A DNA stretch of 64,000 nucleotides. It comes from Paenibacillus lignilyticus. GTDB lineage: Bacteria > Bacillota > Bacilli > Paenibacillales > Paenibacillaceae. Below are positions 46,234 to 55,322 of the stretch, piece after piece. The stretch is taken from assembly GCF_017942085.1 (NCBI RefSeq), contig NZ_JAGKSP010000007.1, positions 124,001 through 188,000 on the forward strand, in the 5' to 3' direction. Position numbers and translations under genes: made by a program. The notes below the pieces were generated by a model that was not told where the DNA came from, did not search any database, and worked only from the letters and a program-made list of their open reading frames with translations. Each line of letters begins with the position of its first letter. The first letter of the stretch is position 1.

Positions 46234-47157
46234 ATGCTAGGATCAATGATCGGAGCGGTAGAGCTTGGTCTGCTGTATGCTTTAATGGCGATCGGCGTCT
46301 ACATCACGTTCCGCATACTCGATTTTCCCGATTTGACTGTTGACGGCAGCTATACGACAGGCGGCGCTGTTGCGGCGATCATGATTACGCATGGCTACGA
46401 GCCGTGGATTTCAACCCTTTGTGCGTTTCTTTGCGGGTTGGCCGCGGGTGCGTTGACGGGCCTTCTTCATACGAAAGGCAAAATCAACGGGCTGCTTGCC
46501 GGTATTCTGATGATGATCGCGCTTTATTCCATCAATCTGCGGATTATGGGTAAGCCGAACATTTCGCTTGTGAATACAGATACGTTGTTCTCCGCTATTT
46601 CGGACAATAGCTGGGTGTTCATTCCGGTTCTGGCCGTGCTTGTGCTGCTCGTTAAGCTGCTGCTGGATGGGTTCCTTCATACGGATGTGGGACTCGCGCT
46701 TCGTGCAACCGGCGACAATGCCCGCATGATTCGCAGCCTGGGTACCAACACGGATACGACCAAAATCATCGGCGTGAGTCTGTCGAACGGACTCGTTGCG
46801 CTGTCCGGTGCGTTAATCGCGCAGGAATCCGGTTTTGCGGATATGTCCATGGGGGTCGGCACGATCGTACTTGGACTGGCTTCGGTTATTATCGGGGAAG
46901 CGATTTTCGGCTTCCGAACGGTGTTTCAAGCGACATTGGCAGCCGTTCTCGGCTCCATCGTGTACCGGATTATTTACGCGCTGGCTTTGCGCGTCGAGTT
47001 CTTCGATGCTTCGGATTTGAAAATGATTACGGCCTTAATCGTCGTCGCTGCATTGGTCATCCCGACCGTTCGGCGCTCGATGAAGCAGAAGGTTTTGGCC
47101 CGCAAACGAACCCAGGAGCTGCTCGTTGCGGCTGGCAGTAAGGGAGGTCAAGCCTAA
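46234..47157 (+). CDS. ABC-transporter permease (TrpY-like, BPD_transp_2)
   Basis: This 307-residue protein has about eight transmembrane helices and belongs to the branched-chain/ribose-type permease family, close to the TrpY group. The ATG 46234 is eight bases after TAAGGAGG; the ATG 46228 is only two bases away and other starts lie in the terminator region. The gene is followed immediately by the ATPase gene, whose start is two bases after its stop. Confidence 0.9.
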   Translation: MLGSMIGAVELGLLYALMAIGVYITFRILDFPDLTVDGSYTTGGAVAAIMITHGYEPWISTLCAFLCGLAAGALTGLLHTKGKINGLLAGILMMIALYSINLRIMGKPNISLVNTDTLFSAISDNSWVFIPVLAVLVLLVKLLLDGFLHTDVGLALRATGDNARMIRSLGTNTDTTKIIGVSLSNGLVALSGALIAQESGFADMSMGVGTIVLGLASVIIGEAIFGFRTVFQATLAAVLGSIVYRIIYALALRVEFFDASDLKMITALIVVAALVIPTVRRSMKQKVLARKRTQELLVAAGSKGGQA

Positions 47158-47158
47158 C

Positions 47159-47953
47159 ATGTTGGAAATTGCACAAGTATCCAAGTTATTCAATCCCGGA
47201 ACGCCGGATGAGAAGATCGCGCTCATGAATATCCAGCTGAAGCTGAATCCCGGCGACTTCGTTACCGTAATCGGCAGTAACGGTGCAGGTAAATCAACGC
47301 TGATGAACATCATTTCCGGCGTCATGAAACCGGATATCGGCGAGGTTCGCATCGATGGCAAAGCGATTCACCATCTGCCGGAGCATGAACGCAGCCGCTG
47401 GATCGGGCGCGTCTTCCAGGATCCGATGGCAGGTACCGCTCCGACGATGTCGATCGAAGAGAACCTGTCGATGGCGTATATGCGCGGTAAGAAGCGGGGG
47501 CTTAACTGGGGCTCCAGTAAGGTGAAGCGCAAGCTGTTCCGCGAGCAGCTGCAGCGCCTTGGCATTCGCCTCGAGGAACGGATGAGCGCGAAGGTCGGCC
47601 TGCTGTCCGGCGGAGAGCGCCAAGCGCTCAGCCTGTTGATGGCGACGTTCACGAAGCCGCAAATTTTGCTGCTGGATGAACACACGGCAGCGCTTGACCC
47701 GGCTCGGGCGGAGCTCATCACGGTGCTTACCGAAGAGATCGTCCGCGAGATGAAGCTGACGACGCTGATGGTGACGCACAACATGGAGCAGGCGATCCGC
47801 CTCGGCAATCGCTTGATCATGATGGATAAAGGCCGCATCATTCTGGACATTCCGGAATCACGCAAACGCGACCTGACGGTTCCGCAGCTGCTCGGCGAAT
47901 TCGAGCAAATCAGCGGCCGCCAGCTGGCGGACGATCGGATCGTCCTGGGGTAA
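47159..47953 (+). CDS. ABC-transporter ATPase (TrpZ-like)
   Basis: This 264-residue ATPase has Walker A GSNGAGKST (residues 40-48), signature LSGGERQ (about 150) and Walker B ILLLDEHTAALD (about 170). It energises the importer encoded by the two preceding genes. The ATG 47159 is preferred to an in-frame ATG at 47126, which lies inside the permease gene; GGGAGG is nearby. The operon ends with a terminator. Confidence 0.9.
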   Translation: MLEIAQVSKLFNPGTPDEKIALMNIQLKLNPGDFVTVIGSNGAGKSTLMNIISGVMKPDIGEVRIDGKAIHHLPEHERSRWIGRVFQDPMAGTAPTMSIEENLSMAYMRGKKRGLNWGSSKVKRKLFREQLQRLGIRLEERMSAKVGLLSGGERQALSLLMATFTKPQILLLDEHTAALDPARAELITVLTEEIVREMKLTTLMVTHNMEQAIRLGNRLIMMDKGRIILDIPESRKRDLTVPQLLGEFEQISGRQLADDRIVLG

Positions 47954-47962
47954 AGAGGATAG

Positions 47963-48007
47963 AGTCGAGAATAGGCTGCGCGATGCAGCTTGTTCTCGAC
48001 TTTTTTG
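47963..48007 (+). terminator. Terminator of the TrpXYZ-like operon
   Basis: GTCGAGAA pairs with TTCTCGAC, with an inner GCTGCGCGATGCAGC hairpin, followed by TTTTTTG. Confidence 0.9.
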
Positions 48008-48125
48008 TTGCGGCGCGCGGTGCGCGCCGGGGGCCGGCACATCCGCGGGCGGTTAGCGGGTGCGGGTTGTTACGCCGCTCTTGCTGCTCGACAACCGGGC
48101 AGGATCGTTAGTGCCCCCGAGTATC

Positions 48126-48410
48126 GCAGCTGAGGAAAAGCAGCTTCCCTCGCATGGACTCCACCTCCATAAGCGGCATATTCGCTAACGGTGGCAGAAA
48201 TGGCGCGAAAGGCGCACGTTAAGCGGATATGTCGCTAACAGTGCCCGCAGCTGCGGAAAAGTAGCTTCCCTCGCATGGACTCCACCGCCATAAGCGGCAT
48301 ATCCGCTAACGGTGGCAGAAATGGCGCGAAAGGCACACGTCAAGCGGATATGCCGCTAACAGTACCCGCAGCTGCGGAAAAGTAGCTTCGCACGCATGGA
48401 CTCCACCCTC
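48126..48410. repeat. 121-bp tandem repeat with AAGCGG palindromes
   Basis: The motif GCAGCTGNGGAAAAG begins at 48126, 48247 and 48368, giving an exact 121-bp period. Each complete unit carries two palindromes of the type TAAGCGGCATATTCGCTAA, with AAGCGG at 48171/48221 and 48292/48342. The intervals are therefore 50, 71 and 50 bp. The third unit is broken off near 48410. There is no gene between 47954 and 48849. Confidence 0.88.
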
Positions 48411-48414
48411 GATA

Positions 48415-48780
48415 CATAGCTGAGAGTAGAAAAAAGCAACTCTCAGCAGAGGAAATGCCAATATAGCTGAGAGTGGTGAAACACGACTCTCACCGCCGAA
48501 ATCGCTCAAAAAAGAAGCTGAGAGTCGCAAAAGACGACTCTCGGCATCGAAACACCCACAATCACGCTCGCGCCGGAGCGCAAGAGTCGTAAAACGCGAC
48601 TCTCACCGCCGAAATCGCTCAAAAAAGAAGCTGAGAGTCGCAAAGTCCGACTCTCAGCATCGAACCCCCCACAACCCCGCTCGCGCCGGAGCGCGAGAGT
48701 CGTAAAACGCGACTCTCACAGCCGAAATCGCTCAAAAAAGAAGCTGAGAGTCGCAAAACCCGACTCTCAGCCCCAACCTC
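48415..48780. repeat. Array of CTGAGAGT palindromes
   Basis: Seven inverted repeats of the type GAGAGTCG-loop-CGACTCTC begin at 48422, 48469, 48520, 48582, 48633, 48695 and 48746. From 48469 the intervals alternate 51, 62, 51, 62, 51 bp. The same family with a different loop occurs at 62.87-63.69 kb. Confidence 0.88.
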
Positions 48781-48849
48781 ACCCTCGCGCCAAGCGCCGA
48801 GAGCGCCACCCACCGCCCGCCGCCAACCTCGCGCCAAGCGAGTCCCGGG

Positions 48850-49692
48850 CTACTCGCCAAGCTGCTTGGCCAGCCACTCCTTCACCGTGTCGAACACGTC
48901 ATCGCGATCGAGCTCGTTGTGGAGCTCGTGCTTGAGGCTGGGCCATTCGATGAAGGTACAAGGCGCGCCGGCTAAGTCGGCGAACTGCCGACTCGCCTTG
49001 ATTGAGGTTACTTTGTCGCTCCCACCATGCATGAGCAGCAGCGGCAAACGCCATTCGGCAGCATGTTTTAACGCCCACATCCCGGCACCTTGAACGCTGA
49101 GGAAGAAACGAGCGGTGATGGAGCCGTGGCCAAGCGGATCCTCTTGATATCGTTTGAGCATGACCGGATCAGAAGTCAAATGGTCACCGTTCATAGGTCT
49201 TTTATTGGTATAAGAGGGGAATAATCGATTGATCACCCGCGCAATCATCACTTGGAGCGGAGGCGGGTTGAAGGCGAGCATTAGCCAAGGGCCAGTTACG
49301 ATCACCCCGTTCACGTCCGGTTTCCGCCGGAGAACGTAGTTCAGCGTAACGTTGCCGCCCATGCTATGTCCGTATAGGAATACCGGTGTATCCGGGTAGC
49401 TCTCTTTTGCCGCAATCAGCATCGAATCAACGCCGTGAAGCAGCGCATCATAAGTAGGTGTATGCCCGCGTTTGCCCTCGTTCTTCCCATGTCCGACCTG
49501 ATCGAAGCCGAAGACCGCATACCCCGCTGCCGTAAACATTTCAGCAACATGCTCATAACGGCCGATATGCTCACCCATTCCGTGGATGAGACCAATAACG
49601 GCTCGAACGAGCTGCCGATTCTCGGGCCTCCATTCACAAGCATAACGAACGGTGCCATCTTCGCATTGCAGCTGAAAACTACGCTCAATCAT
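48850..49692 (-). CDS. Alpha/beta hydrolase, monoacylglycerol-lipase-like
   Basis: This 280-residue hydrolase belongs to the Hydrolase_4 (lysophospholipase/monoacylglycerol lipase) family. The nucleophile elbow is GHSMGG near residue 112, the acid is probably D in HGGSDKVTS (about 228) and the histidine is in SLKHELHNE (about 257). It hydrolyses lipid esters in the cytosol or at the membrane. GGGAGG precedes the ATG. It is a single gene next to the palindrome array. Confidence 0.9.
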   Translation of the reverse strand: MIERSFQLQCEDGTVRYACEWRPENRQLVRAVIGLIHGMGEHIGRYEHVAEMFTAAGYAVFGFDQVGHGKNEGKRGHTPTYDALLHGVDSMLIAAKESYPDTPVFLYGHSMGGNVTLNYVLRRKPDVNGVIVTGPWLMLAFNPPPLQVMIARVINRLFPSYTNKRPMNGDHLTSDPVMLKRYQEDPLGHGSITARFFLSVQGAGMWALKHAAEWRLPLLLMHGGSDKVTSIKASRQFADLAGAPCTFIEWPSLKHELHNELDRDDVFDTVKEWLAKQLGE

Positions 49693-49862
49693 CGTTCTGC
49701 CTCCCGTAGGCGCTCATTCCGCCAGATGCGATTTTTCCGAATTGTTCTCTACATTGCTAATTCAAACTTTACCATAGTAGAACCGGGAAAATAAATGTGA
49801 ACGCGAATCCCCCAAATTTTAGACTGGAAAGAAAGAAGGAGATACGGCATTATAGAGAGAAG

Positions 49863-49890
49863 TTGAACGGTAGCAAGTTTATTCTATTAA
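49863..49890 (+). promoter_or_regulatory. Possible promoter of the sugar-oxidation cluster
   Basis: TTGAAC (49863-49868) and TATTAA (49885-49890) are 16 bp apart, 33 bp before the first oxidoreductase gene. Confidence 0.45.
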
Positions 49891-49923
49891 ACCTAACGGT
49901 GTTGGATCAGGAAAGGTGGACGT

Positions 49924-51036
49924 ATGCGTAAAACGAAAGTAGGTATCATTGGCAGCGGCGCAATCAGCGGCATTTATCTGGAGAACTGCATGGGCATCTT
50001 CAGCGGCGTGCTTGAAGTTGTAGCCATAGCGGATCTGTTCGTAGAATCGGCGCAAAAGCGTGCAGAAGAGTTCGGCATTCCCAAAGCGTGCTCACCTCAA
50101 GAATTACTGGCAATGCTTGAGGTCGAAATCGTCATTAACTTAACTTCCCCGACTGTTCATACGGATGTAAACTTGCAAATCCTGCATGCGGGCAAGCATG
50201 TCTATGCGGAAAAGCCGTTCGCGCTAACACGTGAAGATGCCGACCGCGTCCTCGACCTGGCTCGCGATAAAGGGCTCCGCGTCGGAATCGCGCCGGATAC
50301 GTTCCTAGGTGCAGGCCTTCAAACCGCTCGGAAGCTGATTGAAGATGGCTGGATCGGTACGCCTTATGCGGCAAGCGGCTTGATCATTATGGGGAACGCT
50401 TACGATGCGATGCATCCTCAGTTCCACAATTACCTGCAAACCGGCTGGGATCCACTTTTTGATATGGCTCCATACTATTTGACGGCATTCGTTAATTTGC
50501 TTGGTCCGGTTCGCAAAGTGTCGGGCTCCGTAGGCAATGTGAACCGTGAGTTTACGGTTACGAATCCCAAATCGCCTCGTGTTGGCGAAACGGTGCCTAT
50601 TACGGCGCCTATGCATGTTTCGGCCTTGCTGGAGTTTGATAACGGTGTATCCGCAACGCTGCAAGTTGGCAAAGAGAGCTTCGGTTATACGCCGCGCCTC
50701 GAGATTTACGGTACAGAAGGCAATCTGGTAGTGAACGATCCTAACATGTTTGACGGTGCAATTACGCTCCAGCAAGCAAACGGTACGGTGAAAGAGTTCC
50801 CGTATTCCCACGGTTTCTCGAAGAACAGCCGCGGCATTGGCGTAGCCGACATGGCTTACGCGATTCAATCCGGCAGACCGCACCGGGCAAGCGGAGAGCT
50901 GTCCCGTCATGTGCTCGATATTACAATTGGCATACTCGATAGTGCCGAGAGCGGCAAACATATTGCAGTTGCAGCACCTTGCGAAGTTCCGGCTCCACTG
51001 CCGCTTGGCTTGAAATATAATCAACTAGACGTTTAG
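49924..51036 (+). CDS. Gfo/Idh/MocA-family oxidoreductase
   Basis: This 370-residue dehydrogenase has the NAD(P)-binding motif GIIGSGAISG at residues 8-17 and the EKP signature in YAEKPFA near 100. It would oxidise a sugar or cyclitol. AGGTGG precedes the ATG. It is the first gene of a cluster with a second Gfo/Idh enzyme and two TIM-barrel isomerases, the combination seen in pathways that oxidise and isomerise unusual sugars or inositols. Confidence 0.9.
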   Translation: MRKTKVGIIGSGAISGIYLENCMGIFSGVLEVVAIADLFVESAQKRAEEFGIPKACSPQELLAMLEVEIVINLTSPTVHTDVNLQILHAGKHVYAEKPFALTREDADRVLDLARDKGLRVGIAPDTFLGAGLQTARKLIEDGWIGTPYAASGLIIMGNAYDAMHPQFHNYLQTGWDPLFDMAPYYLTAFVNLLGPVRKVSGSVGNVNREFTVTNPKSPRVGETVPITAPMHVSALLEFDNGVSATLQVGKESFGYTPRLEIYGTEGNLVVNDPNMFDGAITLQQANGTVKEFPYSHGFSKNSRGIGVADMAYAIQSGRPHRASGELSRHVLDITIGILDSAESGKHIAVAAPCEVPAPLPLGLKYNQLDV

Positions 51037-51068
51037 CACATTTGAAATAAGATGGGGGTCTTAAAATC

Positions 51069-52124
51069 ATGAGTGAAAAAATTCGAGTTGGACTGATCGG
51101 TTACGGTTTTGCCGGCCGTATTTTTCATGCGCCATTTGTAGATGCTGTTGACGGGCTGGAGCTGGCTGCCGTTGTTGAGCGCAGAACCGCCCATTCGAAG
51201 GACAAATACCCTGGGGTAAATGTCGTGAACGACGTCCGTCATTTGTACGAGGATCCGAGCATCGACCTCATTATCGTTACGACGCCGAGCACGGATCACT
51301 ACGCTTTCGTAAAAGACGCGCTGCTCGCTGGCAAGCATGTGGTTGTGGAGAAGCCGTTCACACCGACTTCCGCAGAAGCGGACGAGCTGATTGCGCTGGC
51401 CAAAGAGCAGGGCAAAGTGCTGAGCGTCTATCATAACCGCAGATATGACGGCGATTACTTGACCGTCAAGGAGCTGCTTCGTCAAGGCATGATCGGCGAA
51501 GTAAGAGACTGCACTTTCTCATGGGACGGCTTCGACCCGGTCATGAGATCGACGAACTGGCGTGAAGGAGCGCAGCCGGGTACAGGCGTGTTCTACGATC
51601 TGGGCGTTCATCTCTTCGACCAAGCCCTTACGCTCTTCGGCATTCCGGATGCCGTTAACGGCGATGTCCGCGTGCAGCGAGAAGGAGCAGAGGCTCATGA
51701 TTTCTTCGATGTGACCTTGTTCTATGGCAATCAGATGAAAGTAAGAGTGAAATCCTCGAAGTTTGTGCGCGAAGCCAGCCCGCGTTATGTATTGCATGGC
51801 ACGGAAGGCTCTTTCGTCAAATACGGAACGGATCCGCAAGAGGCCGCGCTGATTGGCGGAGCGATGCCCGGCGATCGCGGATTCGGCATTGAACCGCGCG
51901 AAAATTGGGGAAAGCTCAATTCTTCGATCGGAAGCATGCACTTTGAAGGCGTTGTTGAAACGTTTCACTCGTCTTACAAGGGATATTATGACAATATTTA
52001 CAAGCATATCACCGGACAAGCGGAGCTGAATGTAAAACCGGAAGAAGCGCGAAATGCGATCCGTCTGATCGAGCTTGCGCTTCAAAGCAGTGAGGAAGGC
52101 AGAACGCTGCCGGTTAAACTGTAG
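51069..52124 (+). CDS. Gfo/Idh/MocA-family oxidoreductase, YdgJ-like
   Basis: This 351-residue enzyme has GLIGYGFAGRIFHAPF at residues 7-22 and VVEKPFT near 95, a combination typical of the YdgJ/YvaA subgroup. It differs clearly in sequence from the first enzyme, so the two are not recent duplicates. GGGGGT precedes the ATG. The gene lies 32 bp after the first oxidoreductase and 38 bp before the isomerase. Confidence 0.9.
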   Translation: MSEKIRVGLIGYGFAGRIFHAPFVDAVDGLELAAVVERRTAHSKDKYPGVNVVNDVRHLYEDPSIDLIIVTTPSTDHYAFVKDALLAGKHVVVEKPFTPTSAEADELIALAKEQGKVLSVYHNRRYDGDYLTVKELLRQGMIGEVRDCTFSWDGFDPVMRSTNWREGAQPGTGVFYDLGVHLFDQALTLFGIPDAVNGDVRVQREGAEAHDFFDVTLFYGNQMKVRVKSSKFVREASPRYVLHGTEGSFVKYGTDPQEAALIGGAMPGDRGFGIEPRENWGKLNSSIGSMHFEGVVETFHSSYKGYYDNIYKHITGQAELNVKPEEARNAIRLIELALQSSEEGRTLPVKL

Positions 52125-52162
52125 GCTGATTCACTCGTCTGCAAAATAGGAGGAACGAAGCT

Positions 52163-52993
52163 ATGTTTCCATTCCAAGCGTCATTGAACGCGTCGACATT
52201 ATTCCCTTTTAAGCTGAATGTGCTGGAGCAGATCACGGTTGCTGCCGAAGCAGGTTATGAAGGTATTGAGCTGTGGGTTTCGGATATTGAAGCTTTCCTT
52301 GCGGGCGGCGGTACTGCGGAGCAAATCAGAGAGTGCTTGACTCGGAACAACGTTGCGTTTGCGAACGCAATCGCATTCTTCAAGTGGGCGGATGCCGATG
52401 CAGCCGTTCGTGCCGAGGGTTTTGCCCAAGCGGAGCGAGAGCTGCGCATGCTTGCTGAGCTGGGCTGCCGCGCTGCGGCTGCGCCTCCTTTTGGCGATGT
52501 GGCCAGTGTTTCCTTGAGCGAAATGGGACAGTATTATGCGGAACTGACGGCGCTTGGCCGCGAGATCGGCATTGATGTTTATTTGGAGTTCTGGGGAAAA
52601 GCGAGCAATCTTTCGAACGTTAACGAAGCGAAGGAAGTCGTTCTTGCTTCCGGCATCGAGCAAGCACAAGTATTGCTGGACCCGTTCCATATGTACACGG
52701 GTGGAAGCAGCGTTGAGGACTTGAAGCAGCTTCAAGGCAGTCAGATTGGCATCGTGCATGCCAATGACTATCCGGCTGCTCCTTCAAGGGAAGTCATTAC
52801 GGATGCTCAGCGGGTATTCCCCGGAGAAGGCGTTGCTCCTTTGAAAGAAATAGCCGAAGTGTTGTACGCTTCCGGCTACCGCGGTTTTCTGTCGGTGGAA
52901 TTGTTCATCGAGGACTTCGGAAGCCTTACGGCTGCGGAAGTGGCGAGCAAAGGAATTACGACATTGAAGCAAGCTTTTCAGGTGGAAGTTTAA
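52163..52993 (+). CDS. Sugar-phosphate isomerase/epimerase (TIM barrel)
   Basis: This 276-residue protein has the full metal-site set of the AP-endonuclease-2 fold: Glu in VYLEFWGK (about 139), Asp/His in LLDPFHMYTGG (about 173), His in GIVHANDYP (about 195) and Glu in LSVELFIED (about 246). It could interconvert keto and aldo forms or epimers, such as in inosose or hydroxypyruvate metabolism. AGGAGG precedes the ATG. A terminator after it ends the first part of the cluster. Confidence 0.87.
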   Translation: MFPFQASLNASTLFPFKLNVLEQITVAAEAGYEGIELWVSDIEAFLAGGGTAEQIRECLTRNNVAFANAIAFFKWADADAAVRAEGFAQAERELRMLAELGCRAAAAPPFGDVASVSLSEMGQYYAELTALGREIGIDVYLEFWGKASNLSNVNEAKEVVLASGIEQAQVLLDPFHMYTGGSSVEDLKQLQGSQIGIVHANDYPAAPSREVITDAQRVFPGEGVAPLKEIAEVLYASGYRGFLSVELFIEDFGSLTAAEVASKGITTLKQAFQVEV

Positions 52994-53011
52994 CGAATTG
53001 GCGTAACCAGA

Positions 53012-53052
53012 GGGCTGGGCATTCGGATCAAATCCGGTGCTCGGCCCTTTTC
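53012..53052 (+). terminator. Terminator after the isomerase
   Basis: GGGCTGGGCA pairs with TGCTCGGCCC, with an inner CGGAT/ATCCG stem, followed by TTTTCC. Confidence 0.8.
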
Positions 53053-53133
53053 CATTATCTTCTTTACAGCCGGGCACTTGCAGTCCTATAATCGACTCGA
53101 TAGCGCCAAGTCAGGTTCTAAGGGGATGCTGTA

Positions 53134-53889
53134 ATGAAACTGTCCGTATGTTTGGATGCTTTGTATCATGGGAAGGATTTTTTCGCGAGCTTAGAGGAAG
53201 TTCGCGGCATCGGGTATGACACCGTCGAGTTCTGGTCGTGGTGGGATAAGGATGTGGAACGTCTTGCACAACTTGCGAGCGATTACAACATGACGGTAGC
53301 GTCCATGTGCGTGAAATCGGCGAACTTGGTCGACGAAGCATTGCGAGAGGTCTATCTGGAAGGACTTCGAGAGAGCATTGTCGCTGCCAAGCGGCTTAAC
53401 TGCCGCACTTTGATTTTGACGGTCGGGCAGGAACTTGCCGATGTGCCGCGGGAAGTGCAGCAGCAATCCATCATTGACGGACTTCGCGCGAGCGCGCCGC
53501 TTGTCGAGGAAGCCGGCATCACGATCGTGCTGGAACCGCTAAACACGCTTGTTGATCATAAAGGTTATTATTTATCTTCATCGGAAGAAGCTTTTCATAT
53601 AATCCGTCAGGTCGGAAGTCCGAATGTGAAGCTGGTCTTCGATATCTATCATCAACAAATTATGGAGGGCAATTTGCTTGCCAACATTCTTCCGAATTTG
53701 GAGCTGATCGGTCACTTCCATGCTGCGGGCAATCCGGGTCGCCATGAGCTGAGCTCGGGGGAGCTGCATTATGGGCGGATATTTGAGGCCATTGATGCCG
53801 CTGGTTATGAAGGCTACATGGGACTGGAATATTTCCCGGTTGCCGCGCCGGAGGTTGGGTTGAAGGAGCTGCTCGCCGCTTCCCTTTAA
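53134..53889 (+). CDS. Hydroxypyruvate-isomerase-like TIM-barrel protein
   Basis: This 251-residue protein has Glu in IVLEPLN (about 139), Asp and His in LVFDIYHQQ (about 170), the GHFHAAGNPGRHE motif (about 198) and a final Glu in MGLEYFP (about 230). This is the hydroxypyruvate isomerase pattern. GGGGAT precedes the ATG. It may act on the product of the enzymes upstream, although a terminator separates it from them. Confidence 0.88.
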   Translation: MKLSVCLDALYHGKDFFASLEEVRGIGYDTVEFWSWWDKDVERLAQLASDYNMTVASMCVKSANLVDEALREVYLEGLRESIVAAKRLNCRTLILTVGQELADVPREVQQQSIIDGLRASAPLVEEAGITIVLEPLNTLVDHKGYYLSSSEEAFHIIRQVGSPNVKLVFDIYHQQIMEGNLLANILPNLELIGHFHAAGNPGRHELSSGELHYGRIFEAIDAAGYEGYMGLEYFPVAAPEVGLKELLAASL

Positions 53890-54013
53890 GGAGTATAGTG
53901 GGGCGGTCGCGGTCACGGCAGCGGTATCGGTTACGGATGCATGGGCATAGGCGGGGGCAGTTCAGTAGTTCAAGATAGAGTATTGCGCATGAAAGACAAT
54001 GGGAGGAGCATGA

Positions 54014-54829
54014 ATGATGAAGTTGACGGATGAGCAGCTTGCGTTCTTTGATACCTTTGGCTTTATTAAGTTTGCCGGACTCTTGAAGGCTGATCATGAA
54101 TGGATCACGGAGGAATTCGAAGCGGTTTTCCCGATGCTGGAGGAAAAACATGACGGCTCCAAGCGTACGATGATCGTTCCGTTCGTCGACCAGCGCGAGC
54201 GGCTGTGCTCGTTGGTCGATGACCCGCGGATTGCCGGGATAGCGAAATCGCTGCTGGGCGAGGATTTCAACTACATGGGCAGTGACGGGAACTACTACAC
54301 CGGCGACACGCCTTGGCATCGGGATGGGGAGAACCGGGCGCGCCGGCATATCAAGATGGCCTTGTATCTGGATGAGCTGGACGGGTCAAACGGAGCGCTT
54401 CGCGTAATGCCCGGGACGCATCGCTTAGATGACCAGTATGGACAGGATGCGGCAAAAGTTTGCCGGTCCATTGGCCAGCTTGGCATCCATGGCGCAGACC
54501 TGCCGGCACAGGTACTCGATGTCGCGCCCGGCGATGTGCTGGTGTTCGACCACAATCTGTTTCACGCTTCCTTCGGAGGAAGCTCGCAGCGCCGAATGTT
54601 CACCTTGAATCTGTGCCAGCGCTTTAAGGATGACGAGATCGATGAGCTGCGCAGCTATATCTTGATGCATGCCCATTTTCGCGGCGAGCACTATTACGGC
54701 AAAGCGATGCTAAACAGTGCCACTGAGGAGCGGCGCACCCATTTGGAGCAGGTCGACTCCGTCTGCGGCGACTTCGCCAAACGGACCGAGCACCTCCCGC
54801 GCCTGCCGATGCGGATCGGCAGGCCTTAA
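54014..54829 (+). CDS. PhyH-family Fe(II)/2-oxoglutarate dioxygenase
   Basis: This 271-residue protein has the iron ligands H102 and D104 (PWHRDGE) and H184 (NLFHASFGG), with R193 or R194 for 2-oxoglutarate. It is only distantly similar to the PhyH protein at 15 kb. GGAGGAG precedes the first of two adjacent ATG codons. It follows the isomerase by 124 bp and probably belongs to the same sugar cluster; the substrate is unknown. Confidence 0.88.
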   Translation: MMKLTDEQLAFFDTFGFIKFAGLLKADHEWITEEFEAVFPMLEEKHDGSKRTMIVPFVDQRERLCSLVDDPRIAGIAKSLLGEDFNYMGSDGNYYTGDTPWHRDGENRARRHIKMALYLDELDGSNGALRVMPGTHRLDDQYGQDAAKVCRSIGQLGIHGADLPAQVLDVAPGDVLVFDHNLFHASFGGSSQRRMFTLNLCQRFKDDEIDELRSYILMHAHFRGEHYYGKAMLNSATEERRTHLEQVDSVCGDFAKRTEHLPRLPMRIGRP

Positions 54830-54833
54830 ATTG

Positions 54834-54887
54834 AAAATCCCCGCCGGGGAACGGTTATCCGTTCCTTGGTGGGGATTTTATATTTTT
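54834..54887 (+). terminator. Terminator with inner hairpin after the PhyH gene
   Basis: AAAATCCCC pairs with GGGGATTTT and an inner GGAACGG/CCGTTCC hairpin lies in the loop. TATATTTTT follows. Confidence 0.88.
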
Positions 54888-54910
54888 GTGGCGGGAAGAG
54901 TTGAGGTCTC

Positions 54911-55219
54911 AGCGAAAGAAGGGTACGAGGGGATCTACATGAGAGTGAATTTGGCGGAATGAGCGAAAGAAGAATACGAGGGGATCTACATGAGAGTAAG
55001 TTTGGCGGAATGGGCGAAAGAAGGGTACGAGGGGATCTACATGAGAGTAAGTTTGGCGGAATGGGCGAAAGAAGGGTACGAGGGGATCTACATGAGAGTG
55101 AATTTGGCGGAATGAGCGAAAGAAGAATACGAGGGGATCTACATGAGAGTAAGTTTGGCGGAATGGGCGAAAGAAGGGTACGAGGGGATCTACATGAGGG
55201 CAAATTTGGCGGAATGGAT
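54911..55219. repeat. Second 51-bp tandem array (six units)
   Basis: GGATCTACATGAG recurs with GATCTAC at 54932, 54983, 55034, 55085, 55136 and 55187, an exact 51-bp period. Two unit types alternate (AGTGAATTTGGC and AGTAAGTTTGGC), and GGTACG/AATACG vary at the start. The position of GATCTACAT and AGG, and the 51-bp length, match the array at 26.27-26.70 kb. One frame (about 54959-55279) is open through the array and another is broken by TGA, so coding is not supported. Confidence 0.9.
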
Positions 55220-55260
55220 AAATTTCGGAGCATTGGCAGCGCCAGCACAGCATCATTAAC

Positions 55261-55316
55261 AAAGGGGCAGCAGCCTTAAGCCATCTCGCGATGCGCCTGA
55301 GAGCCGCTGCCCCTTA
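55261..55316 (-). terminator. Terminator of the chemoreceptor gene
   Basis: On the minus strand AAGGGGCAGC pairs with GCTGCCCCTT around a long, partly structured loop, followed by TGTT. Confidence 0.72.
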
Positions 55317-55322
55317 TCCTAT

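Noticed and set aside
54959..55279. 106-residue frame with ERRVRGDLHESKFGGMG units
   Set aside because: It is an open frame through the 51-bp array, without a gene-like start region; a different frame is interrupted by stops.
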